Shown here: one piece after another, positions 13,701 to 28,700 of the stretch
Layout of the letters: each line of letters begins with the position of its first letter
Position numbering within the stretch: the first letter of the stretch is position 1
DNA from: Cornus controversa
Lineage: Eukaryota; Streptophyta; Magnoliopsida; Cornales; Cornaceae
Assembly: GCA_026545225.1 (NCBI GenBank)
Contig: CM048850.1
Coordinates: 6,700,001-6,764,000 of the forward strand
Reading direction: 5' to 3'
DNA: 64,000 nucleotides
Translations under genes and position numbers: made by a program
Notes under the pieces: model-generated
Told to the model about the DNA's origin: nothing
What the model saw: the letters and a program-made list of their open reading frames with translations, nothing else
Database searches by the model: none

Positions 13701-16700
13701 AAGCACCACACACAGAACACAAGAATTTACGTCGTTCGACGATGTGCCTACGTCCACGGCAAAAATCTGGTCAAAGTCTTCACTATGCGAAACTCAGGAG
13801 ATTACAATTTTCAACTCCAAACCCTAACTCTCGCTCTCTTACTCTATTTCTGTGATTTGCAGTGTTCTCATAATCCCACTCCAAACCATAGATGCTCTTA
13901 TATACAGGGTTACAAGAGAGTCCTAAATAGGGTTCAAAACCCGTAAACAAAAAACGGGTCATAAAATTTTTCGAAGACAAAATTCGGGCCACAACATAAC
14001 ATAAATGATACTCTTTATGGTAGCTTCATGTTAGGTGAAGCTATTCTTGAAAAGAAAGTGGTTAGGAAAATCCTTAGTTTGCTTCCTCAACAATTCCAAC
14101 CTAAGGTCATTGACATAAAAGTAATGTGGTGAAGTTGGTGGTGCGGAAATAGAATGCTTATGTGGTGTGCTTGTAGGAGACGAAGTTGGTCTCGATCTCG
14201 GATATGGTGGTTAGAAGCCTTTGGGGAGGCAGGTTTTTGGAGTGGGAAGCTTCGGAGGTGACGGGCACCTAAGACGGTATTATTGTGATGTGGGATAGGG
14301 TCTGTGGCTATGGAGCAATTTTCATAGTTTATTGATGGTCTCTAGTTGATTGAATTGGCGCTAGAGGGAGTGACCTTTACTTGGTCTGGTGGCAAGCAGT
14401 CTCATACTTTATCTCGTTTGGATGGAATCCTATTATCCGGAGTTTGGGAAGAGAAATTCTCGGATGTGGTCCAGGTGGCGCTGGCTAGGCTTACTTTAGT
14501 GCTAGATTGCGGTGGTTTGCGGAAGAGAAGTTCTCCATTTAGATTCTAGAACATGTGGCTTCGGGTGGAGGATTTTGAAGGAGAGAGTGAGAAGTTGGTG
14601 GGAAGGGTACTTGGTGGGGGGTAGTTCGAGTTATATCCTTCGTTTCCTAAAGGGAGACATCAAGAGGTGGAATAAGGAGGTGTTCGAGAATCTAGAATGG
14701 AGGAAGAACTGGGCTCTTTTAGAAATTGCAAAGCTTGACCGGAAGAAGAGTATGGGGGGTCTGGAGGAGTCGGAGAGGATTAGGAGGGAGGAGTGCCAAG
14801 CAGAGATTGGAGAGCCTTGTGGTCAAGGGGGTGACAAGAATACGAGGTTATTCCAAAGGCTCGCTAATGCCCACTACATGAGCAATCATATTGGGTGGAT
14901 CCGGGTGGATGGGGAGGAGTTGTGATGGAGGAGGGGGTTGGCTTTTGATTCGATTTCAAAGGCCGACAGGGATTGTTTGGAGAGACCTTTTTGCGAAGAG
15001 GAAGTGTTTTTAGTGCCGCAATGGGGATAAAGCCCCAGGTCTGGATGGTTTTACTATGAGTTTCTGTTAGCATAGTTGGTAGGTGGTAAGAGGAGAAGTG
15101 ATGGGCACTTCCAGATTTTCCATACTCACGGGCTATTCGAGAGATGTATGAATGCCTCGTTTATAGATCTTATCCCAAGAAGGGGGGTGCGTTAGATATT
15201 AGGGACTTTAGACCTATTAGTTTGGTGGGTTGCATCTACAAACTAATAGCTAGGGTTCTAGCCTTGAGATTGAACGTCGTCATGGATGGTGTCATCATAG
15301 AATCGCATAATGCTTTTGTTGGTGGCCGCTGGATTCTTGATTCTGTCCTCATTGTAGTGAGTACGTGGATTCCAGATTGGGCAGTTGAGAAGGTTATGAT
15401 CATGTGAGCTTGAGGTTTTTGCTTTACGTGATGGAGAGGATGGGTTTTGCGGAGATGTGGAGGAGGTGGATTGAGTTTTGCATCTCTTTTGTGAGGTTTT
15501 TGAGAAACATGCATGAGTACGTCTTGTTAGAAAAACTAAAAGAACTCATGGTAATTTTAAAGTTTTTCTTTTTATGTGGTAGATCTTCATAATCATCATG
15601 AGAAAACTAAAGATGGATTTATTATAACTAGATTTTAGTTATTATGTTAATTATCACTAGGTAATGCACTTTGCACTTCATCACTAAATGTTAATTGCTA
15701 TGCAGATTTGAGGACGACAAGAACGTTTCTAGTCTGTTTGAGGAATTGTGGGAAGAAAATATGAGCGGTGAACGGGTCACCCTTCAATTGTATTTGGGAG
15801 AAATTACTTCTCTTATTTGTGAGGGCCTTGTGTCATCATCATGGGCAAGTAAAAAAATGGTATGTGCTATCTTTTCGCACTTTTTTTCTTTTCAATTCCT
15901 TCCTCTGCAATCTTATTTTCTTATAGATTGCAATATTGCCAAAATATATTTTGATCGTATTTTTATGATGCTTGTTTGTGAATTTTGGTTTTTATTTTGT
16001 TTTTTTCCCTCCCTTTTTTGGGGTATCCTGTACTTGCAGTCAGCCCAGGCAATTAGTAAGCTTAGTGAAGTCTTGGGCGAATCTTTATCTCCTTATCATG
16101 ATGATCTGCTTAAATCTCTCATGAAGGAAGTTCCTGGTCGTTTATGGGAGGTAAATTTTTCCTATCATGTGTGTGTTGTGTTTATTATAGGAGTACAATG
16201 AATTCGAAGCAAATTTAAGAAAAGGCACTTTGAAATTAAGTGTTGTCAGAAAGGTGTACTTGCTAAATGACGTACTCAGGTTTCATTTTACTATTACTTT
16301 ATATAATATATGTATGCATACAGCCATACACTAATCTGATATTGGGAGTTAATTCAGGGATTTGACTGATCTGATATTGGGAGTTAATTCAGGGATTTGA
16401 CTGATCTGATATTGGGAGTTAATTAAGGGATTTGACTGATGTGATTTTCATCATCTACTCCTATATTAGAGGCATAGGATCAGTGATTTGATTTACTTTC
16501 CATTTATATAATATTCAGCTTGTAATATAAATGGGATTATGGCTAATAAAATTTTTAGCTGATTACAGCCTTTCATATTCAACTCATACTTGGGGCGTTA
16601 AATCTCTTCATTGCACACATTCTTTTTGTCAAACAATTAAAAATCCTCTACTCTTTTTTATTTGAAGCAAAAAGAAGGAATAGGCCTTTTCTCGAATCAC

Positions 16701-19700
16701 CCAAGTTGGAAAATAGCTTTTGTAGTTGATCTTTTGTTCTTAACGCCAAACTAATTTTCTCATACTCTCATTAAAGAAAAAAATCATATCACTAGGTTTC
16801 ACAATATAATATCAGTTCTTATAAGTTTGATATTGCAAGAGCTAATATAACTCTAGTAATTTCACTTTAAAATGCTTCTTGTTAATTTATATTTCACTTT
16901 AAAATGCTTCTTGTTAATTTATTGTGCATTTTTTAGTCTTTACAAACTTGTGTACTAAGTTCCTCAATCAATTTATGGCATCGCCCTTACAATTCCAATC
17001 TTCAATGGAAGTACTATCAGGCCCAACAAAATTTCCAATATTACATCTTAAACCAAGTCCCTTCCGGTTCGGGTACACCATTTCTTTCAGAAAATTCTGT
17101 AACTTTATGTTTAGTGTACTTACAAGTCTCCTAAACTAAAACCACGTATCTAGTTGTCATCTAATAATTTCGGACATTCACTCTTCCACCTTTTTCCTTG
17201 ATTTCCATCCTTTCTTAAACTAATCCTCTTCTTGAATACCCAATGATTGACATAAACAACATCCCGGCTAGTCCTTCACTAAATTCTATGCATTGTCCCC
17301 ATGCTTTTCTTTGGAAACAGGTCAAACACAAAATTAGCCTCACTTCCTTCTTAGCTCATCAATTTGTATCTTTCAATGCATAAATAGTATTGTTTTTCCC
17401 TCACTTTTTTCCTATATGTCTACCACCATCTCTCTTGATTTTTTATTTATATTTAACCAACCTCCTTACCTTGTATATTCAATTGGTCTTTTCTAGTATA
17501 TCAAGGCTTAGGTCTCATATTTTCAGTTTCCTCTATATTTTCCCACTAATTTAGTTTCTTGAGTATGTGAATATAATAAGATTTTTGTAGTATGTACTAG
17601 TTTCTTCTCAGATAAATTTTCACATGACAGGGAAAAGATACTCTATTATATGCATTAGCTGCTCTTTGTTCGTCTTGCCATAAAGAAATTGCTACTAGGG
17701 ATTCCGACACATCAAATTCCATTTTGAATATGATATCTTCTGCGTGCACAAAGAAGGTCAAGAAATATCGTGAAGCTGCCCTTTGCTGTCTAGAGAAGGT
17801 AAATATACACTAATCTTCTTGCAATGTATGCTTCAAGTAGTTAATTCATACTTATTTTGGTTCCTCAGCTTCAGTTCTTAAACTGTGGACATGCCTTTGA
17901 TGCAATTGAATTATGTTTCAATTTTTCCATTGTTGAAATGTTTGAGGATCCCTTGCATCTTTTAAAGGCTTCATATATCATTTTGGAGAAACAAATATAT
18001 ATGTTGAAAAGAGATTAACAATCAGTTATGAAATATACCCCATCAAAATTTAATCAGACAGATTTATTAGAGGACAAGGACATACTTCATTTCATTGAAT
18101 CTTGAAGAGAGAGAGAGAAGAAGAATGGAATTCTCTTAATTCCATTTTTAAGCCTTTAGAATTTTATTTTATTTTCTTATCTCTTTGTGCCTACCAATTG
18201 TTCCAAAAACATAAGCTGTTAAGGAATGTGGCCAACGATGTATATCAAGATTGTACACACTACCTCACGTGCGTTTACATAACAGACATGGAGAGGCAGG
18301 CAAACATACAGAATAACATATTGCAAAGCTGCTTAGACAGAATGAATGGGAGAATAAATTAAATGGGAGAATAAATTAAGATTCTAAGACTCGATCCAAG
18401 ACATCCAAGAATCGAAGTTTGGATACCATGTTAGATAACAACTAAAACCCCCTCTAAAAGAATCCTGCCTAAATTTAGTTACAACAAATAATACTCAATG
18501 GTAATTTAAATTAAATGAAATTTGGTGAAAAGAAGGGAAACTTCATTTACTCGGAATTAGGAAACTCTTTTTTGCTTTAAAATGTGAACTTTTCTTCTTC
18601 CATCATCATAATTAGAGAATCCAGGAGTCTGTCAGTCACATATCTCATATTCATACATCTCATGCCGTGTCGATGCGGTTCTGTTAAGGAGAATGGGAAA
18701 GTTCATGTAACAAAGAGACCAACTGATGCTGTACTTCACAATGTATAAATTACGATCACAGCTGCTCAATTAAAATTACACAATAGACTCAAGTTGTGAG
18801 TGAATTCATCCAAACTATTACCTCTAAACATTAGGCTAATCTTTTCAATTTTTCTTCCCATCAGTTCATCAAACAGTTGCACACAGTGTGCATTACAGCA
18901 CATGCAGATTGTACTGTATAAGTTGATAAAAACATCTCTGAATAAATAAGATCCAGGAAAATGATTCTTATGGAGATTCTCCATGCCAAACAAGCTCTAA
19001 AAACTTAAATCACCCAATGGAAACAGGGATATGAAACCACATCAACTGAGACCTAACCCTCAACAACTATACTTGAAGAATGGGAGTATGACCATTGAAA
19101 CAGCTTCAATCCCCTCAACCAAAACAATACATAACTTAGCAGACAACTTCAGACCTGATAGAACCATCCAATACTTTTAGCCAGTCCATGCAATGCTGAA
19201 GTCAGCATTGATGGTGCTACTAATGTCAGAACCAGCAGCTTCTATTCGACTATGAAAGCTGTCTAGGGTTCAATTCTTGATCTTGAACTGCTTCTTCCTA
19301 TCACTCAAAAACATCGAGAAAAGAAGAATGAAGAGGAGAAAAAGAAAATACCAACACTAGAGAACAATAATCTGATGTTGCGTAGGAAGATTGACTCTTT
19401 AATATTCTCTTCAAGCTAGAACCTAAGTTAATAAATTTTGTATTGTACACATATAAAACACATGACATTTTTTTTAACAAAACTTCGATATGACGTTCCA
19501 CTTAGTATTATATGGTAAAATTCGCGTTTTTCTCACTGCAACCATATCAAACTTATTTATTTGGCTCCCCTTTAGGAAAGGCCATCAAATTTGGCAGAAC
19601 ATTAGCATTGTCTTGAGAAGGCCAATGATTTTCTCATGGATCTGAAACAGAATGATGAAGATTTCTACAAATCACATGGATCCACCAAGCAAAAGTGACT

Positions 19701-22700
19701 CTCTGCAGCGTTCTCCACCATCAATTGCTGAGATTTGTTTTCCCCAATCTAAACAACCACTAGATCAAAGCCTCTATCCAATAACGTCCCTCTCCTCGCG
19801 AAGGTTTTCAAAACATGGGCCACTGTTTCTCTTCAAGACTCGCTTGGCAGTCTTCCTTGCCTTCATGGTATCCATGATTGTTGTAGAAAGTAACTATATA
19901 TTTACATATATACATAAACACATGTACGCATAACATATAAAAAAATTGTTTACTTTAAATTGCTTAGATACAACCGTTTATTTGATGGGGTTTCTTTCTT
20001 TGTTTGATTTTCTGGTATCAACTGATTTTGCTGGTGAAAGTGTGGCATGCTAGGAAGCATGGACACGCCTAAATAGGGGTGCACAAAGAACCGATGGAAC
20101 CGGAATCGGAATCGTAAGGAACCGTACCTGAACTGAACCGAACTGTTCACTATGGTTCCGATTCCAAATTTTAGGAACCGTTCACTACGGTTTCAGTTCC
20201 GGTTCCAATTCCAAGTCAAGGAACCGGAATTGGAACCGGAATCGTTAGAAAAAAAAATGTAATATATAATATATAAATGAATAATAATAGCTTCTAAGTT
20301 CTAGTGTTTTATATTGTTTTATATAAATATATAATATATAAAGTATAAAATATATAATATATAAATAAATACTAATACCTTCGAAATTTTAGTGTTCTAT
20401 TTATATATAAAGTATAAAATATATAATATATAGATAAATACATTTAGCTTCTAAGTTCTATTGTTTTATATATTTATATAATATAAGACATATAAATAAA
20501 TACTAATAACTTCTAATCTATTGTTATAACTAGGGGTGCACAAGTATGAGTGTGTATCTTGCCAATGTTTTAAAAGGGAAAAAAAAAAAGTTGACAAAAA
20601 ACCGTTGAGGAACCAGAATCGGAACTGCAAAAAACCGGAACCGAACTGAAGTCAACGGTTTCGGTTCCAAAATTAAGGAATCGTTAGGAACGGTTCCGGT
20701 TCCAGATCCACCAAGAACCGTAAGGAACCGTACCGTGTGCACCCCTATGCCTAAAAGGTCGAAGTATCCATGTCGGATACATGTCGGACATTGACACACG
20801 TCGGACACATCCCTACACGTGTCAGGCACACCCAAATACGTGTCTGGATTTTTTTTTTTTATTTTCATATACACAATGGACACGGCATAAACACACCATG
20901 TACATGTGTTGTATCGTTAGGGAGTTATAATAAAGTTTTAAAAAGAAAGATAGGTTAAAGTGTAAATATGATGGCTTCTTTGAAATGTTTTAATAAAATA
21001 TGGCAGTCATAACATATAATATTTCAATTTTTTTTGTTTAAAAAACAACTATTATTATTGTTGTGGAATAGATTCAATTGTGTAGTTCTTTAAATGATAA
21101 ACTAATTATTATTATAGCTCATTAATTATTATGATTTGTGAATTTTTCATTGTTAGGTTGATGAAAAATAATATTACTTTTAAAAGATTGAATCATATAT
21201 ATAAAAAGATATACTTATTAGTCATTGTGTCCTTGTCGTGCTGTATCCTAATTTTTACATTTTGCTATGTCGTGTCATATTGGTGTCCCGCCGTTTCCGT
21301 GCTTCTTAGGTGCCATTGAATATATGATTTTGATGATCTTTTTTTCCGGAGGAATTGATTTTCGTAAGTGATTATGTTGGTGACAGTATAAATTCACTAT
21401 AAAATTTAGGCCAAATTGCACTAAACCCCCTGTGCTTTCAAAAAGTGGCAAAATACCCCCCCTGTGCTATTTTCCTTTTGTATGACCATTTTACCCTTTC
21501 CATGATTATAAAAAATAAAAGAAAAATAGAGAGAAGAGGGTCTTTTTTGTATTAAATTTTTTTTACCTTAATTACAAAAAAAAAAAAAAAAAAGAGGAGC
21601 TTTTTCCGAAAAACAAAAAAAAATCCAAAAACAATTTCCGGAAAACAAAAAGAACTAGATAAGCACAATTATATAATAAAAATTTCTGGAATTTTTTTTT
21701 TGTTTTCTAAAAATTTTTTTTGGAAAATGTTCCGTTAGAAAGAGGAATTTCCAGAAGAAAAAAAAATCTGGAAATTTTTATTCAGTAATTGTGTTTATCT
21801 AGTTTTATTTTTTTGTTGGCAAAAAACTCCTCTTTTTTTTAATTAAGGTAAAAAACACTTAATAAAAAAATGACCATCTTCTCTATTTTTATTTTAGTTT
21901 TTTATAATCATGGAAAGGGTAAAATGGTCATACAAAAACAGATTTTTTCAGAAGGGGGGTCTATTGCAACTTTTGAAAGCACAGGGGGGTTTAGTGCAAT
22001 TTGGCCTAAAATTTATTGTCATTGTTTCCTTTTAGGTTATTATTGATATGAAATATGAAAAGAAAAACAATATACATATTTTATTACATATTCACAGTTT
22101 TAGTCATTTATGTTTTAAATTAAAAACGAATTACACCCAAACATATATGTATTCATATTTTTCCGGTTCTCTTTTTTTTTTATGCCAAATTTTGTAATTG
22201 TTTCTATTAAAAAATTGAATTATTCTTGTACTTGTCTAAATTTATTTCTTTCCCATACTGAATTTTACTAACTATGGCTAGAACATAGATATATATCATG
22301 CCTTGCTTCTTATCTAGCTCAAAAACATTGTGTGCCCCTAAAGCTTTAGTAAATATATCACCTAACTGATCTTCAGATCTAGTATATGCTGTAACAAGCT
22401 TCTTTCTTTCCATCATATATTGTACAAAGTGAGTCAACTTCAGCATGTTTGGTTCTCTCTTAGTGTATTGAATTAGGAGCAAAATACATTTTTTGGCATG
22501 TTCGACACAGATTCTTTGACCTTTTAGCCGTGTCCGTGCTTCCTAGTTCACATCCATTCCTACGATTGTTTCTTTGAATAACCAGCTATGTAAGGTGCTG
22601 GATTTGTTCCCTCATCTCTTGCTTCAACTCGTCCAGCATTTCAACAGTAGCATTATTCCTAGCTCTCTGACCACGGTTCACTCTTCCACCCCTTGCAGCC

Positions 22701-25700
22701 ATAATATATCACAAACCCAACAACCAAGAAACAAAGACACAGAGCCGCCAAGAAAGAACTCGCTCTGATAGCCACCAAGAAAGAACTTGCTCTAATACTA
22801 ATCTGATGTAAATAAGGGCAGCAATAGAACTGACTAGAAATATAAATGTAGCCAACAAGTGAGAACTAGATTCTTACATGTAACAATAGGATTCACACTA
22901 TCGTGTCAGTAAGATTCTGAATTTGGATTTCAGTTCTGGTGTGACAGAGAAACGGTGGCAGAATGCTAACCTCTCGCGTGAAATGTAGCAGTAGAGGGAT
23001 TGGACAACGCCGCAAGGTCGACTCCTCAAATCCTAACCTCCAATGCTTGAAACCCCAACTGGGGTGAGAGCAGTAGCTGTGGTTCTGGAATGTGTTTAAA
23101 AACTGCTCAACAGACTCTCTATTTCTTTATATACTACCCTAAAGAAGCCACTATAGAGTTTTTCAAATATCTACTAAACACATTCTATACGTATTTACAC
23201 AAAATTCGAATCAGGTCTGTATTCATTCAGTCCACTTCCCAACACCCTCGATTAACTGGGACCACACTACGTAGTGACCCTTAGGGCATGACATGGCGTA
23301 TGGTTCAACTGGTATTATCTTTACAGGATCATCTTGAAATTGTTATTGTCAAAAGTATAAACGTGGTTCGGCTACTATGGCCTACGTCAATGACACGCAA
23401 AGCCCAATGGGCTACATCTCTTTCATTATTCTCTCTTGATTTTGTTTACAATGACCACCTCTTTTTATAGATGAAAGAATACAAACATGTGATAAATATG
23501 AGAAATATATTTGATGGAGGATTCCTAAAATTACTCCCATGAATCACTCATATCAATATTCTATCAAGGGCTTAAATAACTCCTATAAATGATATTGTCT
23601 AACAGCTACGATTAGATATATATATATATATATCCTTTGCCAAAACAGAAAAAAGCACACATACGCACAATGGTTAAACAAGAAATCAGTCATGCATGAA
23701 GTGCAGTTGCTTCCAAATTAGACAGAAATGTCACAGATGTCCTAATTGTAATCTTGTAGATGATACCTTAATCTTCAGTGGTCTTAAACTAATTGTACAT
23801 TGAGATGCAGCATTTTGTTTTCAGATACAAAATGTAACATAAGGAAAACCATAATAAGGATTCCTTTGTTTACAGAAACAAAATGTAACATTAGGAAAAC
23901 CATAATAAGGATTCCTAGTACTTGGACCATTTTGCAAAGAAATAAAAGTGACATATGATGAGAGTAAATCTTGTCATATGAGTCCCCAGTCTGTGTCCAT
24001 GTACACATGAACAATAGTACTATAAATTACATAGAATATATATATCTATATTTTTTCCTGAATTAGCTTTTATTAACAACAAAAGCTAAGAACAACAAAC
24101 AATACAAACCAAAACAGAGAGGCATACCTCTCAGCAAAGGAAAAAACAATTAAGACCCACCATTTCCAAACATTGGATAAAAGGAAGAATAAGAAAAAGA
24201 AACTAAGAAAAGGTAAAACAGAAGAAGAACAAAACAACCAATCACCAGGCAACCAACAAACACAAGCCGAGCCAACTAACCCAGACAACTGCTCAGATGG
24301 AGAATAGCACTACCAGATCTTGCAGCTGCTCACCAGTAGTATCCACCACATTCCACAGAGCTTGCTTAGCAATTTGAGAGGATTTGATGGACTTTGGTTC
24401 ATGATAATTTTGATTTCTTAACCACCAAAGCTGCCACATAGTATAGGTCAAAATAAGCCTTAATCTTCTGCTACAACTTGCTTTAGAACTGGAATGCAAG
24501 ATGAACCACTCCACCATTTGATCAAAACAAGTCACATGGTTCCAATCCCAGTGAAAGAGATCCACCAACCAAAGCCAAGTATCATGAGTAAGTCTACAGC
24601 TGAAGAAGAGATGATCTCTAGAATCAGAGTATTCCAAGCAGTTGTGACAAACTGGAACCACATAAAGACCTCTAAGCTGCAAATTAAATAAAGAAGGTAG
24701 CTTATCATGGAGAGCTAAACATTAAGTGATCCCATTCCAAACCAACTTGGACCACTGCTTTTTAGGAGACTCAAATCTATAATATTTCCAAAAACTTTAA
24801 AAGGAGAACCAAGCTTCCATTTCAATAAATCAGATCCTGGATTGATAGAAATAGAGGAAATTTGAGTCCAAGCATTGACCCCCTCGGTGGATTAAAAGGC
24901 AGACGTAGACCAAACCCCATGCTGAATGATAGAACTTAACTGAGCATTTTTAATTAAGTCCAAATGTCTGACAATTCTATGATCATACATTTGTAGAAGA
25001 GAGGAACCATTACATCAAGGATCAAGGAATAATTTGAGAGACTGGACATCCCCAATCTGAAATTGAGTATTAGCTGCAATAAACTCTCTGACTTCTAACA
25101 AGTTTTTCCAGAAGGCAGAGTGATGTTTTTCAATAGAACAAGACCAAACAGAATCAGTCTTCAAGTAAGCATTCTTTAACCATGGAATCCATAGCCTATC
25201 CTTGCTTTGAACAAAATCCCAAAACAGCTTGCAAATGGCAACATTACTAATTTCAAAGAGCTTTTTTAAACCAAAACCACCTTCAGATTTGGGACAAGTA
25301 ACAGTACACCACTTCAGGAGATGCAATTTTTTTAGCATTTACTTTACCACCCCAAATGAATTGCTTGAACATTTTGTCAATAGAATTGATAACCCCAACA
25401 GGCAGCTTGAAAGCAGTACACGAATATAGAAGAATGGAATAGATAACAGACCTAACTAATTCTACCCTCCCAGCTAAGGACAGACTGAGAGAGCCCACTC
25501 ATTTAGTTTGGCTGCACTCCTATCAACAAGACTTTTGCAATCTTTCTTCCTCAGACATTTATCAATCATGGGGAGACCTAAATATTGCATACGAAGAGAA
25601 CCACATTTCATCTTAAGAATTCTGCAGAGTATTCTTCCTTCTAACAACTTAAGAGAAAAATGCCTTGCTTATATTAAAGTTCACAGACAGCCCAGAAAGA

Positions 25701-28700
25701 TCTTGGAACATATTCAAGAGCTCAACAATGGAATTGGCAGATCTAACAGAAGCTTTGGCAATGAGGAACAAGTCATCTGCATAAAAGTAGTGGGAGAAGG
25801 TTAAGCCATCTTTGACTGCAGCAGGACTGAATGAAAAACCCCCCATTAGTACTCTCATGAGTCACCATAGAAGAGAAATATTCAGTAATAAGAGTAAATA
25901 AAAGAGGAGAGAGAGGGCAGCCTTGTTACAAGCCCTTTTGTGGTTGAAAGAAGCCAGCTGGAGAGCCATTAATAAGAACGGAGAACCAAGCACTAGAAAG
26001 ACATTCACTTATCCAACCCATTTATCACCAAATCCGAAAGCTCTGAGAAGATTCAATAAATAAATTCCAAGAAACTGAATCATATGCTTTATTAAGATCA
26101 ATTTTGAATGCCATAGAAGGATGATATTTAGAGTAATTAAAACCCCTGAGAAGCTCATTAACCCATAATCACGTTGTCATGAATGCTGCCTTTCACATAA
26201 GCAGTCTGCTCCATACCTACCAAATTGCTCAGCACAGTACTCAATCTGTTAGCCAAGAGCTTAGTAATAATTTTGTACACTGTGGTACATAGAGATATAG
26301 GCCTATAGTCAGTGGCTTTAACACACTTGTTAATTTTGGGGATCAAATAAAAACATAGTTTATGCCTTCGGAAAGTTTGGAATAAGAGAAAAACAACTGG
26401 ACAGCATTAACGACATCTTGGCCAACTATATCCCAAAATTTTTGGAAGAATCTAGGAGGGAAGCCATCAGGACTTGGACTTTTATCGGGTCCAAGATGAT
26501 CAACACTAGCCTTAATCTCCTCAGCAGAAATATGATGTTCTAGCAGCAAAGCATCTTCAGCAGATAGCTTCATTCTAGGAGCGATAGGAAGGGAAGAAGA
26601 CAATTGAGAGTAGGAACTCTTAGACAAATTTTGATAATGAGAAACAAACTCTTGTCTAATTTATCTATATCTGAAACCCTATTACCATCATTAGATTGAA
26701 CAGTAGAAATGACATTGAAGGGGGATAAAAAAAATTGGTACATCTATCGTTATCTTGTAACCACTTAACCTTAGCTTTCTGGGCAGTGAGGATCTCTTCA
26801 TTTTTCAAAGCCTATTACCGTCATTAGATTGAACAGCAGAAATGGCATTGAAGGCTCTGTGCTGAGCAATCTTTTGATAAAAAAATTGGTACATCTATCG
26901 TTATCTTGTAACCACTTAACCTTAGCTTTCTGGGCAGTGAGGATCTCTTCATTTTCAAAGCCTTTTCAAGCCCAAATCTAGCAACATTCTCCTTTTCTAT
27001 AAACTCGTCATCAGCATTGTAGGGATCCTGTAACAACTTCATTTGGACCTCATGCAATGTAGATCTGGACTCAGACAGTTGCACATTCGCATGCTTAAAA
27101 AAAAATTTATTCCACTCTTTCATATATCTTTTAACATTTGCAACTTCTTGGAAAGAATGAAAAGAGGATTTCCTTGGTCTTCACAACCCCAAGTGTGTTT
27201 CACAATCTCTTGGACCCCATCTTGAAGACACCGAACCTTAAGAAACTTGAAAGGCTTAGGATAAGAAGCAATTTGATTAGAAAACTTGAGGATTAAACCA
27301 TGGTGATCAGAGATATCAGAGGCAGTTAAAAAGATCTGAGAATTAGGAAAATCAGTAAGCTAGTTGTTATTGATCACACCCCTATCAAGCTTGGCATAAA
27401 TTCTTCTACACTGTTCTTGCCTATTACACCAGGTCCAAACACCATTGATGGTAGGTAAATCAGAAAACCCCATCTCATTTAAGACTTCATTGAACTCAGC
27501 TAGAATGCTATTAGGAATGTGCACTCCACCAAGCTTCTCATTTTGATATCTCACAATATTTTAGTCTCCAATAGCAACCCAAGGGCCATTAACTATAGCT
27601 TCGCACTGCACAAGACCATCCCATAACTCCTTTCTCTGGTTGACAGAATTCGCAGCATATATGGGAGAAATGTAAAAGCTTTTATTTTCAGATAAGTGAG
27701 TAACTTTCAGAAGCAACCATTGATCTCCTTCATTTAAAGGCTGAGCATGAAACTAACAAGGATTACAGCCCACTACAATTCTTCCCATAGGATGAGAATT
27801 GCATTGTTAATCCAACTCCATCTAGAGTAAATTTTGTTTGCAACTTTATCAATCTTGTGCTTTTTAAGTCTAGTTTCAAGGAGACAAAGAAAGTCTAAAA
27901 AGTAGGTATTAATCCAATTTCTGACTTCAGCTTGCATTTGAGACCTATTCAGGCGTCTAACATTCCAACAACCTAACATTTAGATGTGGAGAAGTTGGAG
28001 GGGCACCCCCATTAACCTTAGCCCTTGTAACTCTGTCAGAAGCAATCAAGTTCTTCTTCTTTTTAACATTTTTGGCTAGATAATTGCATAAAGGAGGACT
28101 ATCAGAAGCCATACCTTTAGTGTTAGGAGAAGTAGAACTACCGTCTACAGACTTTAGAGAAGCATTATCTTTCTTCCTTGTATTGCTTTGATTAAGCACA
28201 GCCACAGAAGGAATAGAGATATCTGAAACAACATTCTGTTCAGAGCCTGCAACATTCTGTTCGAATCTTGCTTGAATAGCCAATTCTGTTGACTGATCAT
28301 CATAATTGAGAAAACCAATAGAGCTTAAATTTGGATCTAGTTTATCCAACTTTTCAGAAGTCTTAACAGCTGCAATATATTCCGCATTATCCGCCTCAGC
28401 TCGAGAGTTCATAGCTTCTGTAGAGTTTACATTATCTTCATCCTTCTTTTCTTCAACAAGGGCATCAAGTATTTGAAACCTGTTTGCACTTTGTTGACCA
28501 CCGGAGACATCTTTTGTATTCCCAGAAAGAAGATCAGATTCAGTCACCAAGCTATTTTTCATTTTATTGACCACAACCCATTCTTGAGTAATAGTTCCAG
28601 CTCTATTATTTTCCACAACACCAGTGCTTATTAATTCCAGCTAACACAGAACAATTTTTCTATTCATGCCCAAAATTTTTGAAATAATCACAACGAGAAG

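Noticed and set aside
14864-15514. Minus-strand ORFs opposite the LINE fragment
   Set aside because: The plus strand carries clear endonuclease/RT motifs. The minus frames are shadows.
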